NCBI GenBank assembly: GCA_963971575.1
Contig: OZ020625.1
Location: 14,547,646 to 14,611,645 of the forward strand
From: Liopterus haemorrhoidalis
Lineage: Eukaryota > Arthropoda > Insecta > Coleoptera > Dytiscidae
Reading direction: 5' to 3'
DNA length: 64,000 bases
The notes below the pieces were generated by a model. The model saw only the letters and a program-made list of their open reading frames with translations. It was not told where the DNA came from and searched no databases. Each line of letters begins with the position of its first letter. Position 1 is the first letter of the stretch. Below are positions 20,643 through 30,990 of this stretch, piece after piece. A program made the translations under genes and the position numbers.

Positions 20643-21228
20643 ACTAAAGTTATGTTATTTTAGCATGATAAGTCTTAAAGAACGTAGAGACATGGTTGAC
20701 CTTAAACAAATATACAGAATAGTACATGGGAGCTATGATGATACAAATTTGTTAGGACAATTAAATTTTAGTGTTCCTTCTTATAACATGCGTAGTATTT
20801 GTACATTTAAGCAAAATTTTGCCAGTACTAATTACCTATTAAACTCGCCAGTGAGTCGCATGACAAAATTATTTAATACTGTCAGTTGTGATATCGACTT
20901 AGATATCCATAATTTATCTTTACGGAGATTTTCAACTATCATAAAACAGTATTATAAAACTAAAAACACTGCATAAAGATATTTTTTCTAGACTATAATA
21001 AATATTCCCTTAAATTTCTAGCTCCCATGTTCCTCTTTGTATATATAGATATAATTTTTTTTTTTTTTTGTTGTTTTACATATTTTTCTGTTTTAAATTT
21101 TATAATTGTATTATTTTGTACCATTGTCATTTGTATGCTAAAGTGGCTGCCTGTTATTGGGTGCTTGCACCTGTTGGCAGTCCAATGGGTTATTAAATAA
21201 ATAAATAAAAAAAAATAAATAAATAAAT
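20643..21228 (+). pseudogene. 5'-truncated LINE 3' end (CR1/jockey type)
   Basis: Codes (20665-20976) for the last ~100 residues of a LINE ORF2: RRDMVDLKQIYRIVHGSYD, then MTKLFNTVS and FSTIIKQYY. A 3' UTR and an AAATAAATA tail follow. The empty counterpart is in 18891-19848, where CCATTCATATG runs straight into TTTTGTTTTTTATTATG. Dead on arrival by 5' truncation. Confidence 0.8.
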
Positions 21229-21239
21229 ATGTTGTTTTG

Positions 21240-21430
21240 TTTTTTATTATGTTTAGAACATGAAAAAATTAAATATTTCTCCTTATCGCTAACTTTTAAT
21301 TCAGTCGCCACTTCATCCCATAATTTACGTAATTGATCAATTTTTGATCCCATAACGATCTTCGATCAAAAACTAATAATATTAATTTCTCAATAATCAT
21401 TTTGTATACACAGACTGTACCACAGAGCAA
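21240..21430 (-). pseudogene. MADF-domain remnant in outer H1
   Basis: The minus strand gives IEKLILLVFDRRSLWDQK, then after a frameshift QLRKLWDEVATELKVSDKE, together a broken MADF domain. Same origin as 19400-19560. Confidence 0.6.
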
Positions 21431-21907
21431 GTAAAACAAGTGGACTGTACGGATATAAGAACTGTAGGTAGAACGCATACTCGCGCGAACAAAACAAACA
21501 ATTTTGAATTCAGCTATTCGGGCGATTTACAATACACAGATGTGTACTTCTACACGCTAGAATTAGTCCTCGAATGCGGGCGAGTACGAGCGTAGTTCGC
21601 GCGATTGGTAAGCTTCTACAGTAACTAAACCTGTGTATTGCTACACGCTTGAATCAGTCGCGCGAATACGGGCGAGTACGCGCGACATAAGGATTCCACA
21701 CACCAAAGCGGCCGCGGTGGCGGCCACGGTAGCGGCCACGGTAGCGATACGACTAGCGATCAGGTCTCCTCACACTAACGCGGTGGGAGTGGCGGTAGCG
21801 GTAGCGATCAGTTATTGAATCACGGTATATAGTTGTATGATAATATTGATTGCGAGAATACAATAGAATAATTAATTGTATGTAGAGGAAAAATTATAAT
21901 CTACTTA

Positions 21908-22314
21908 CAGTCTGTTTCAAACGGTTAGGCGGAACTAAATGGGAATTTCGTTCTTTTAGGTTGTCACGAAAAGGGACCTTGCTTGGGTTATTTCATTTTT
22001 CACGTTGGAATGTCAAAATTTAAAATTCCAACAATGAAACCATGGAAACGAATGACATATGTCAAACTTAAATTAATTTTCTTACATATTTTAATAACAA
22101 AAAATAAATAAATGGGATATTTGTATTAAGAATGACACAAAAAATCAAAATATAAAGAAAATGACATTTTAAAATGATATTAACCTTAACCAAAAAATGT
22201 TTGTTGCAAGTATGATTTACAAAGCTTCAACAAAACGGCTGAAAAGCATTATTTAAACGATGAAAGTAACTAGATTGCAACATCTAGTTCCGCCTAATCG
22301 TTTGGAACAGACTT
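21908..22314 (+). mobile_element. Mariner-type MITE, copy 1
   Basis: About 407 bp, TIR CAGTCTGTTTCAAACGGTTA and its inverse with GGCGGAACTA, TA on both sides. Same family as 43610-44016, 44357-44762 and 51222-51630. No ORF. Confidence 0.85.
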
Positions 22315-22318
22315 TACT

Positions 22319-22425
22319 ATCAATTTCCAAAACTTTTCCTTTTTCGTCCCACACTTTATTTGTTTTCCTAATATTCTTGTAATCAGGATGTGCTAAGTCA
22401 TACAAAATTAAATGATCCTTTACTT
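22319..22425 (-). pseudogene. MADF/Myb-like remnant in H2
   Basis: The minus strand reads LILYDLAHPDYKNIRKTNKV then WDEKGKVLEID, the first two helices of a MADF-type trihelix domain. It is cut off by the MITE at its C-terminal end. Marks H2 as Harbinger-derived. Confidence 0.55.
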
Positions 22426-22439
22426 TTTTTTTTTTTTTA

Positions 22440-24000
22440 TTTTACTTTATTGGCCTTGGGTCTGACCACCACTTGGCCACCTATCGCCCAGTTCTTATAA
22501 TTATAATCTACTATTATATTGTACAAGTGTTGGTATGTATGTTCTATTCAACTTCTGGTGTATCTTCATTTTTCCGGTAACGCAGAGAGAGGAAAATGAA
22601 CCGCCGTCTTATCCGGGTGATATTTTTTTAGTGCTTAGGCTTAATTTTATTTCGACAGGGGGTACTGACTAATTTTTATTGATAAAAATCATGCATTTTT
22701 TCCTCGAAACCGTGTCGTTGATCGTCACCGACCCGTGCCGAGCAATGGGCACGGATAGGTTGTACCAGACGATAAAATATGTTTATTCATATTTCTACTA
22801 TTTAGGAGGCGATTTCAGACCAAAATTGAGTTGAAAAACTACAGTTGAAGGTATTTTTTTTATAAAATTGATGAAATGTGTAAAAAATACATAAGAGTTG
22901 ATAAAGATAATGCAGTTTTTTAAGGTTTTAACACATTTTCATAAATTTTGAAAACTTTTGCTGATCATAAAATTGTCTTCAGTTAAAAATGCTATTAAAC
23001 GGAAAAGAAAGTAAGAATTAAGAAAGTAAGAATCAGTTTTGAGTTATCAAAATATATTTTAAGGGTCGTTCGAACGTTTTAAATGTTAAACCTATCTGTA
23101 GAATACGTTCAAATAAGTTTTCAGGGTGAGGATAGATGTGTTAAGCAGTTTTGTTATTTTAATTCTGGAAACTGTATGTCATTAACTATTTTACTAACTA
23201 TATTAACGAAAGTATAAAGTAGAGTGTATTAGGAGGATAGATAAGACAGAATAATATTCGATATTTAGTAATCGCGTAATTTTAATTGTGTTAAATCTTG
23301 AAGTATAAAATACCCAGATGTCAATTTAATATCTTATTTATTTATATAATGGATTACTATAGGATGGAAGTGTTTTTTTATCATCTTGAAGGTCTTCCGC
23401 TGTTTTCTTTTTGCAGTAAAAATGCTAATTTTAAGACCTATTTCAAAAAAACTTAAAAATTATGATAAAAGTATTCATCAGCGCCTCTCTCGAACAACGA
23501 GACAACTACCGACATTCAAATTTAGGAGGCAATTCCTTCGCATTACTGAATTATAACAAGTATAGGTGAAATTTTAGTGATTAAATAAATTAAAAAACGA
23601 CTATAATATATTTACATGTAAACCAAATTATTTTCAAAAAAACTGAAAATTATACAAAAAAAATAAATACCTTTTTAAATAGTTAAACAAAATATTAAAT
23701 TTAATAACGTAAAATATTACTACAACGAATATATTATTACAACGAAAATCCGCAAATTTCACATCTATCAGTGTTACTCAAAAGTTTTTCTAAATTTCCA
23801 AGTGACATAATTAATAGTGAATCATATGCAATAATATTTAACTATTTTATTAATTTTTCTCTATTTTATTCAGAATCCATGTATTCTTTATAGTGAAATA
23901 AAATATTATTGTTACGTTTAAATGGTACAAACGTAAATTAATTAACTGATTTGGATAATCTTTTGAACATTGTATGTATAGATTAGAACTTCCCGAGTGT
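22440..24000. other. Non-coding AT-rich stretch
   Basis: No ORF of note. Two related short blocks (TTTAGGAGGCGATTTC near 22803 and TTTAGGAGGCAATTCC near 23521) are followed by similar sequence. Otherwise featureless. Confidence 0.5.
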
Positions 24001-24110
24001 TATAATCGACATTGCGGCAAAATGCCTTATTATATTAAAACGAGTCGCGAAGCGACGAGTTTTGTCAACGTAGGGGGAGAAGCCCGGCGTAGCCGGGCTG
24101 AGGCCCCTAT
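24001..24110 (+). mobile_element. Helitron-like 3' end, copy 1
   Basis: Contains GAGTCGCGAAGCGACGAG (hairpin), then GCCCGGCGTAGCCGGGC (hairpin) and TGAGGCCCCTAT. In the copy at 55155-55233 this ends CTAG before T, the Helitron signature. The last base is mutated here. Related copy at 50551-50654. Confidence 0.5.
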
Positions 24111-24182
24111 AATCATATATGCAACGTATCTTATTTTTCTATTACTAACACTAATAACATTTTGTTGTCTATGAGTCTAGTA

Positions 24183-27100
24183 TTATAAATCTAATTCACA
24201 ATTTTTTATGTGTTCATATAATTTAACTTTAAGGTCCTCTCCATTAGATATTAAATAGTCTAAGTTTATTGGTAAAGTTTTCACTATTGGTAGCACTACT
24301 TTTATAAATTCGTCAATTTTTTGTTTGTTAATATCACATTCTAATATTAAATGGTCCACTGTTCCTTCTTTTCCACACTCGCATGCACTGTCACTCACTA
24401 CTCCTATACGTTTTAAATGTGTGGGGCATTTACAATGTCTACTTTTTATTCTAATAATAGTAGTAATTAGTTCTCTTGTTTTAATATTCTTGAACCACAT
24501 TTTTTTATTTATATTATTATTGTACTTATAATAAGCTACGCCAGTTAATTTACACTTATTTTTATACCACTTCTCGAATAAGTTCATAAGAATTTTTGTT
24601 TTGGATCTGACAGCGTTCGCATAAGGAATTTTAATGTTTATGTCAAGTCCTGTCTCATATGCATTTTTGGTCGCCTGATCTGCTTTTTCATTTCCGTAGA
24701 TTCCTTTGTGCCCCGGTACCCACATGAACTCTATTTTATTGTTGTTATTAATTAATGTCAAATATATTTTTTTAATTTCACATATTATAATTTTATTATT
24801 GTTGGCGAAGTTGTTGTTTTTCAATGCTTCTAATGCGGCTTTAGAGTCTGTGGCGAGAAGTATATATTTGTTTTGGTAATTCTTGAGATTTTCAAGTGCC
24901 TTTAATATTCCCATTAATTCGGCATAACATGAGCTTACCACCATATTTATAACAAAACCATTTTCGCTCTTGGTCGTACCATTATAGTATGCACAGCTGC
25001 TTTTTTTTCTTTCATAGTTTACGGATCCATCTGTATATATAATCTCATCGAACTTGTGTTTGTCCAAGTAGTCTTTAAATTTATTGCTAATAATTTGCCC
25101 TAAGTCTGATTTATTGTAATAATTTAAGTTTATATCTAGAATTAGCGTTTTTTGATTAAATTCATATTTAAAGTAAGGTAAAATATCATAACATTCAATG
25201 TTCCGTGTTTTTTCTTTTTGAAATATGTTGATTAATAATGGTATTGGTTTGTTGTTCCAGTATTCTTTGTACATGCATTCCGATAGTGCTTGCATCTTTC
25301 TATTAATAATGTGATTTGGGGTTTGTAGTCTTTTTATTACGAATTTTTGAGCAAGATATTTTCTTCTCAAGTGCAGTGGGGGTTCTATGGCTTCATAGTT
25401 CAATATTTGGCATGGCGTCGATTTCATTGCTCCCAGTGATATTCTTAGTGCTATATTTTGTATTCTATTAATTTTGTTCTTCCTCGTTTTAGTAGCAGAG
25501 TGTATAAGAGTTCCCGCATAATCAAGATGTGGTCGAATTAGAGCTTTATATAAGTTCAGCATAGTTGTTGGATGTGAACCCCATTTTATTCCGGCAATGC
25601 CTCGTAGTAAATTAATACCCTTATAGCATTTATTACTAATTTCTTGAATTTCTTTTTCCCAACAAGATTTAGTATCAAACCAAACACCCAAAAATTTCGC
25701 ATGTGGTACTACTTTAATGGATTTACCTTCAAGGCTGATTCTAGGACTCCGTCTTAGTTGGTGTCTTGTGAAGATAACTACTGAACTTTTAGTTGTAGAG
25801 ATATTTAATTCAAGTTTTTGTAATGTACTATTAAGACTGTTGAGTTTTTTTTGCAGTCTATTTCTTGCAATGTCTAGTGTGCTACCAAAACTGTATAAAA
25901 CAATGTCGTCTGCATATTGTAATAGCTCATTTTTATTATCTCTGACTTTATCAACTTCACTTGTGTATATGGCATATAGAATCGGGCTGAGTAATGATCC
26001 TTGTGGTATTCCTTTATTGCACATATATGGTCCTTTAAGTACATTTTTGTGTCTAATATATATGTCACGTTCCCGTAAATATTCGTATATCCATTTTGAG
26101 ATTCTGGTCGATACGCCAATTTTAACTAATTTGTTGTAGAGTATATTTAGATTTACGTTGTCAAAGGCGCCTTTGATGTCTAAAAATGCAGCGACCATAT
26201 AGTGGTTTTTGGAGTATGCAATCTGTATATCGGTATTTAATATATTTATATTTTCCTGTACGCTTCTGCCTCTTCGGAACCCAAATTGTGTCGGAGAAAG
26301 CTTGTTACAATGTTCTATATACCATTCCAGACGTAATTTAACAATATTTTCCAGAGTTTTTCCTAGGCAGGATAGAAGTGTAATTGGTCTATATGACGTA
26401 GCATGATAAGATGGTAGACCCGGTTTTAAAATAGGTACCACGATATGTGTTTTCCAATCTTTAGGTATATAGGTATTATCAATAATGTCATTGAATAGTG
26501 CTGTTAGTCTATGCAATCCTATTTCTGGAATGTGTCTTAGCATGTCATAATTAATTTTATCATATCCCACACTTGTTTTTTTCCGGTGATTTAAACTGAT
26601 TATAGTTTCTTCGTAGGTAATGTTTTGATTGAAGAATGTTGAGTTAGTGTTTTTGGTACATAGAGGTGTAGAGTGTGTATCATTTATAGTACATACTTTC
26701 CTTGCAAATTCTTCTAGCCAGTCTGTGGATCCCGTGCAAGGCGTGTTGGTGACTCTTGTAGTACCCTTTTTGACCGTTCTAATGGTGTCCCAAACTTCTT
26801 TAATATTATTAAAAGGGGTCAATTTCCCACAATAATTTTTCCATTCTTCCATCTTCCTATTTTTAAAGTATTTTTTTGTTTTAGTCATCTGCTTTTTGTA
26901 ACTAATATAGTTAGTCAGACTTGGGTTCCGGTTAAATGTTGATAGCGCTAATCGTCTTCTAGCTACCATACTATTACATTCTTCGTCCCACCAGCATGGT
27001 TTTGGCTTAGTTTTAGGAGTTATTTTAATTACTGGTGTTGATATATCTCTAGCCTCATTTAGTGTTCTCACAAAGAGGTCATATGATTCTTGGATCGTGT

Positions 27101-27899
27101 CATAACTTCCGAAGGTCGATTCTTCGATATATTTTGCATAATTTGTCCAGTCAGTTTTTTTATAATTTCTTTTCATATAAGATTGGTTGGTTGTAGGTAA
27201 ATTTAGGTCTCGGAGTGTAAATAGTATTGGGTAGTGATCACTGCCTCTAGGATCTTTTTGAACTTCCCATTTAACTAAGTCAATTATTAAATCCGATGTC
27301 ATGATGGTTAAATCTATAACTGTATCCCTCCAATTTAATTTTTTAACTCTTGTTGGTGTACCATCATTTGCTAGGATTAGATTTTCTTCATCGATAAAAT
27401 CTGCCAGTTCGTTTCCTTCTTTGTCAGATGGGTAGTTTTTATCCCATAGTTCATGGTGACTATTAAAGTCTCCTGCAATGATGAATGGTTTTTTGATTTG
27501 TTTTGCAACTTGTTTCCAGTCGTCCTTTGAAATACCATGTTTTGGCTTGGCGTATACCGCTACGATTGTTAATTTGTAATTATAATTATTTATTCTAATC
27601 GCTGATAGTTCAATTTTATTATTTGTTACCTTAATCGGTATCAGTTCATAATCTACTGTACTATCTACTAGAATGGCTATACCTCCATGGGGATTGTAAG
27701 TAGATATTCTATTTCTGTCATTTCTTTTAATATTATAGTTGTTCATTTTGAAACTCTTGTCACTTGTGAGAAATGTTTCACTTAATAAACATATTTTTAT
27801 ATTTAAAGTATTCAATAGGTATTGTAGCTCTGTTATATTAGTATTCACACCTTGGCAATTCCACTGTAATACGTTGAATTTATATGCGATATGTTGAAT
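24183..27899 (-). CDS. I-type LINE ORF2: endonuclease, reverse transcriptase, RNase H
   Basis: About 1,240 codons, uninterrupted. Endonuclease (first ~230 residues): NVLQWNCQG at the start, AGDFNSHHELW, TVIDLTI and GSDHYPI. RT (~430-700): FRRGRSVQENI, AFLDIKGAFDNV, GIPQGSLLSPILY and catalytic QYADDIVLYS. RNase H (~940-1075): IYTDGSV, CYAELMGIL, ATDSKAAL and WVPGHKGIYGNEKAD. A C-terminal CECG...HLILEC zinc motif closes it. EN-RT-RNase H order marks the I superfamily. All key residues are present, so the enzyme looks usable. No ATG exists between the upstream stop (27900-27902) and the endonuclease: the conserved WN (27858-27863) precedes a GTG at 27846-27848. Initiation is therefore unclear. 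ORF1 ends 71 bp upstream. Confidence 0.9.
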   Translation of the reverse strand: MQHIAYKFNVLQWNCQGVNTNITELQYLLNTLNIKICLLSETFLTSDKSFKMNNYNIKRNDRNRISTYNPHGGIAILVDSTVDYELIPIKVTNNKIELSAIRINNYNYKLTIVAVYAKPKHGISKDDWKQVAKQIKKPFIIAGDFNSHHELWDKNYPSDKEGNELADFIDEENLILANDGTPTRVKKLNWRDTVIDLTIMTSDLIIDLVKWEVQKDPRGSDHYPILFTLRDLNLPTTNQSYMKRNYKKTDWTNYAKYIEESTFGSYDTIQESYDLFVRTLNEARDISTPVIKITPKTKPKPCWWDEECNSMVARRRLALSTFNRNPSLTNYISYKKQMTKTKKYFKNRKMEEWKNYCGKLTPFNNIKEVWDTIRTVKKGTTRVTNTPCTGSTDWLEEFARKVCTINDTHSTPLCTKNTNSTFFNQNITYEETIISLNHRKKTSVGYDKINYDMLRHIPEIGLHRLTALFNDIIDNTYIPKDWKTHIVVPILKPGLPSYHATSYRPITLLSCLGKTLENIVKLRLEWYIEHCNKLSPTQFGFRRGRSVQENINILNTDIQIAYSKNHYMVAAFLDIKGAFDNVNLNILYNKLVKIGVSTRISKWIYEYLRERDIYIRHKNVLKGPYMCNKGIPQGSLLSPILYAIYTSEVDKVRDNKNELLQYADDIVLYSFGSTLDIARNRLQKKLNSLNSTLQKLELNISTTKSSVVIFTRHQLRRSPRISLEGKSIKVVPHAKFLGVWFDTKSCWEKEIQEISNKCYKGINLLRGIAGIKWGSHPTTMLNLYKALIRPHLDYAGTLIHSATKTRKNKINRIQNIALRISLGAMKSTPCQILNYEAIEPPLHLRRKYLAQKFVIKRLQTPNHIINRKMQALSECMYKEYWNNKPIPLLINIFQKEKTRNIECYDILPYFKYEFNQKTLILDINLNYYNKSDLGQIISNKFKDYLDKHKFDEIIYTDGSVNYERKKSSCAYYNGTTKSENGFVINMVVSSCYAELMGILKALENLKNYQNKYILLATDSKAALEALKNNNFANNNKIIICEIKKIYLTLINNNNKIEFMWVPGHKGIYGNEKADQATKNAYETGLDINIKIPYANAVRSKTKILMNLFEKWYKNKCKLTGVAYYKYNNNINKKMWFKNIKTRELITTIIRIKSRHCKCPTHLKRIGVVSDSACECGKEGTVDHLILECDINKQKIDEFIKVVLPIVKTLPINLDYLISNGEDLKVKLYEHIKNCELDL

Positions 27900-27970
27900 T
27901 TATATGTATACTAAATATTTTCAAATCAATTTATCTCAATACCTACAGTGTATAAATTAATATCTGCCTA

Positions 27971-29344
27971 CTACGTGTTGTTTTCACTGTTTTTGTTTTT
28001 CAACTTGCTCTTATTATCTTTATTATTTTCATTATTACTTTGTTTTTTACTTGCTCTTTCATTTTCTATTGTTATTTCGTCATTTTGCAATGTTTCAATT
28101 TTGTCGCTAATAATTACATAGTTCATATTTTTGTTATCGTTATATTTTGATTTTTCCATTATTTCCTTTCTGGTGTCCTTTGCATGTATAATAGCTACGG
28201 TTTCTATAGTGTTATGATCTTCTCTACTCTTCCTATTTATCTTTATGGCTCTTATTTCTTCTTCTTCTCTTTCTGTGCTAGAGTTTCTTTCCTTCCTATT
28301 TCTTTTTTGGCCAGATCCTAAAGCTTGTGCATACATTTCTTTTTTGTTTTCTACTTTGCTTTTAAGGTTTCTATTTTTAGATATTGGCGGTGGTACATAT
28401 GTAGGTATATCTTGCGTTACCTGTTTAGTCAATGCTGGGAATTCTTCTTCGTAATCGCTTAAGGCCGCAAATTTGTTTTCGGTTCTGACCGAGTAATGAT
28501 TTGTGACTGGTTTTATTCTCGGTATTTCTAGATTCGCTTCTTGGTAGCTCATATTATGAGTCGCCATAAGAGTATGTATATTATTTTGCCGCAACCTTTC
28601 TGGACACTGTTTAAACGTTGACTCGTGTTCTTGTCCACAATTGTAACATTCTGGAATGTTTTTATTACAGTCTGTCTTACTATGTCCCTTGTCTCCGCAC
28701 CTAAGGCATTTATCTAACGCGCTCTTACATTGCTTTGACATATGTCCGAATCTAAAACATCTATAGCACTGTTTGGTAGCAGGTATGTACGGTTCACAAG
28801 GGAATCTAGCATTCCATATGTATATGTATTCTGGTATACTCTGTCCCAGAAAAATAATTTTTATTGTGTTAGTTGGTAAAAAATCCGTTTTTCCTTCTGT
28901 AGTCACTTTTCTGCTCATTCTTATAACATTTTTTATTTTAAACTGTCTACTGTCTATTGTGGATTTTAATTTTTCTTCTGTGTAGTCAGAATCTATATTT
29001 TTTACAATGGCTTGTCGTGAGGTAAGAAAATTTGGTATGTACGTATTAAATTTTTTATCTTTTAGCTCTTGGCATTGTACTAAATAGTTTGCTGTAGATG
29101 CACTGGTACATTCAACTATTACTCTATTTCTTCCAACTTTCTTTATGTCACTGATGGATTTACCACCTGTAATTTTATATATTACTTCTGCCACTTTCAG
29201 AACACTAATGCCTACTTTTCCATTATTTTCTTCATCTTCATTTTTCTGTACGAATACTTTATAGTTTCCATGTTCTATATTATCTTCATAGAGATTTATA
29301 TTGATGATGGGGGGTGCATTGCCCTCCTCCGCCCCCGGAGCCAT
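27971..29344 (-). CDS. I-type LINE ORF1 (gag-like, three CCHC knuckles)
   Basis: 457 codons from ATG 29342-29344, intact. The N-terminal ~170 residues form an RRM-like core (IVECTSASTANYLVQCQEL, FNTYIPNF). Then come three zinc knuckles around residues 190-245: CYRCFRFGHMSKQC, CLRCGDKGHSKTDC and CYNCGQEHESTFKQC. The C-terminal third is Lys/Glu/Asn-rich and disordered. Such proteins coat the element RNA. With an intact ORF2 downstream this is a young element. Confidence 0.9.
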   Translation of the reverse strand: MAPGAEEGNAPPIININLYEDNIEHGNYKVFVQKNEDEENNGKVGISVLKVAEVIYKITGGKSISDIKKVGRNRVIVECTSASTANYLVQCQELKDKKFNTYIPNFLTSRQAIVKNIDSDYTEEKLKSTIDSRQFKIKNVIRMSRKVTTEGKTDFLPTNTIKIIFLGQSIPEYIYIWNARFPCEPYIPATKQCYRCFRFGHMSKQCKSALDKCLRCGDKGHSKTDCNKNIPECYNCGQEHESTFKQCPERLRQNNIHTLMATHNMSYQEANLEIPRIKPVTNHYSVRTENKFAALSDYEEEFPALTKQVTQDIPTYVPPPISKNRNLKSKVENKKEMYAQALGSGQKRNRKERNSSTEREEEEIRAIKINRKSREDHNTIETVAIIHAKDTRKEIMEKSKYNDNKNMNYVIISDKIETLQNDEITIENERASKKQSNNENNKDNKSKLKNKNSENNT

Positions 29345-29506
29345 TGTAAATCATATGAATTGTTTACCAAGTTATTTTAACGAATATATTTTATTTGCGC
29401 CAATTTAAAATTAAATTAATCTATTATTAATAATAATTAAATAATATTAAATTAATAATAAGGGAATTAATTAAATTAAAAATAAAAAAGAAAAAAAAAA
29501 TAATAA

Positions 29507-29581
29507 AACCGAGGTAGGGATCGAACCCAGAAACACTGGTTAGAAATCAATAACTTTATCCGTTAACCCACTCGACCGTCT
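29507..29581 (-). ncRNA. tRNA-like module upstream of LINE ORF1
   Basis: The minus strand reads GACGGTCGAGTGGGTTAACG (A-box-like) and later TCTGGGTTCGATCCCTACC (a strong B-box), followed by T-rich sequence. It lies ~165 bp before the LINE start codon. Long spacing and imperfect stems argue against a working tRNA. Confidence 0.5.
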
Positions 29582-30157
29582 GTCAACTCTAAAACTAATG
29601 AAGTATTAATATAGATAAAAAAAAAAAATTAAGGAATATTATTATTATTATTTAAATATTATTTAAACATAAACTTAATTGTTTTGATTTATTTATACAC
29701 TATATTATTGCACTTATTGTTAAATACACTAATTTACTTAATTATAATAAAATTTAGAATTATCAAATATATTTTTCTCTTTTTATATTGTATAAACCGA
29801 TCTTAACACGTCTAGGTCGCATTAAAGATGTCTAAATACTGGATCCTTTACTAATCTATGATTTTTTCTGTTAAATTATCTATTTTCGACATTATTTTCT
29901 TAAATATATTCACTCTGTGGTATATAAACAATGAATATCGCGCGGCCTAACGCAACTTGTCGAGTTTGGCCGCCAGTGTTTGGTGATCACTAGACTGAAC
30001 GCTGCAGTCGGTGGCGTTCTCAGATAGCGGAACGCTTGTATGTGCGTGGTCTCATTGTATTGTATAGGTTGCGTTAGGCCGCTGCATTATCGCCACCGCT
30101 TTGGTGTGTGGAATCCTTTACTGTTCGCGCGATCACGCTTCCACTGTAACCGTAGCC

Positions 30158-30935
30158 TTATCAGACGTTGCCGGCGAGTCCGGAGTTGTCGGGGGTGCTG
30201 GCGGGCGTGAAGCCGCTTTCAACGGATACGGCGTAGGCGGAGGGACACAACGAATCCTCTGGTCTCTGTTCTTGTATCAACCAACAATACGATCTGTAAG
30301 TTTTCGATTAAGAGGAAGACGAAAAAATAGAGAATAACTTGAAAAAGTAATGAATGCATAAACGGAACCAGAGTGCGAGATGGCAGAAGAAATGGATATT
30401 GGAAGAATTCAGCTTACTTTATTTTCAGCAAGAAAAAGTCGAAAAAAAAAGTAACAAATTAAATGATATGGAATAGGTCTTGCAGTGATACCACGACAAA
30501 AAAAAAAAAAGTAAAACGCAGCATAATCTACTTCACAGGTGGTGTGGAAATGAGTATATGTTTCATGAATGTGCACGCGTAACAAAAATTGTTAGATTCA
30601 ATCAGCTATAGAGAAAAAACGAGACCTGAAGTATAAGTTTATTATATATGTTAAATTTGCGACGAACGAAAAAAGTTATTTTTCATTGACTGAGCAGACA
30701 TTTCCGCAAAATTTAACAACAAAAAAATATTGAAGATAATCGTATATTTTGGAAAATTAGCAGAATTGTTGTTTCAATAATATTTTTGGGTTAATATGGC
30801 AACAAAAAGTACATTTGTCAATTCAAAATTAGTACCAAATTTTCAGCGCTTTTTTAGCGGCGGACCATTCACCACACATACAAAATTTAGTATATATATA
30901 TATATATATATATTATATATGTATGTATGTATGTA

Positions 30936-30990
<55 letters not shown>

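Larger units (their letters stand above)
21690..30117. mobile_element. Harbinger-like element H2 nested in H1, itself loaded with insertions
   Basis: Ends AGGATTCCACACACCAAAGC (21690) and GCTTTGGTGTGTGGAATCCT (to 30117) are inverted. The H1 empty site at about 19800-19815 (CGCGACTTACTGTTCGCGCG) shows the insertion point: the left flank is CGCGACATA and the right flank is TTACTGTTCGCGCG, a TTA duplication with one mutated base. The terminal ~200 bp are GC-rich with GGTAGCGGCC-type repeats. It contains a mariner-type MITE, a MADF remnant, a Helitron-like end and an I-type LINE. Confidence 0.7.
18838..30157. mobile_element. Outer Harbinger-like element H1, expanded by nested insertions
   Basis: Left end GGCTACGGTTACAGTGGAAG (18838) and right end CTTCCACTGTAACCGTAGCC (to 30157) are inverted. 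TTA flanks both (18835-18837 and 30158-30160), the Harbinger-type target. The sequence between is largely later insertions: 18891-19848, 20147-20427, about 20643-21228 and 21690-30117. H1's own body carries MADF remnants on the minus strand, a truncated mariner-type MITE and a hAT terminus (GTTGAGAACCACTG). The pairing of the two distant ends is inferred from matching TIRs, target duplications and collinearity with 18891-19848. Confidence 0.65.

Noticed and set aside
25717..26139. 140-codon plus-strand ORF inside the LINE (also other plus ORFs in 24.3-29.0 kb)
   Set aside because: Antisense shadow of the intact ORF2 and ORF1.
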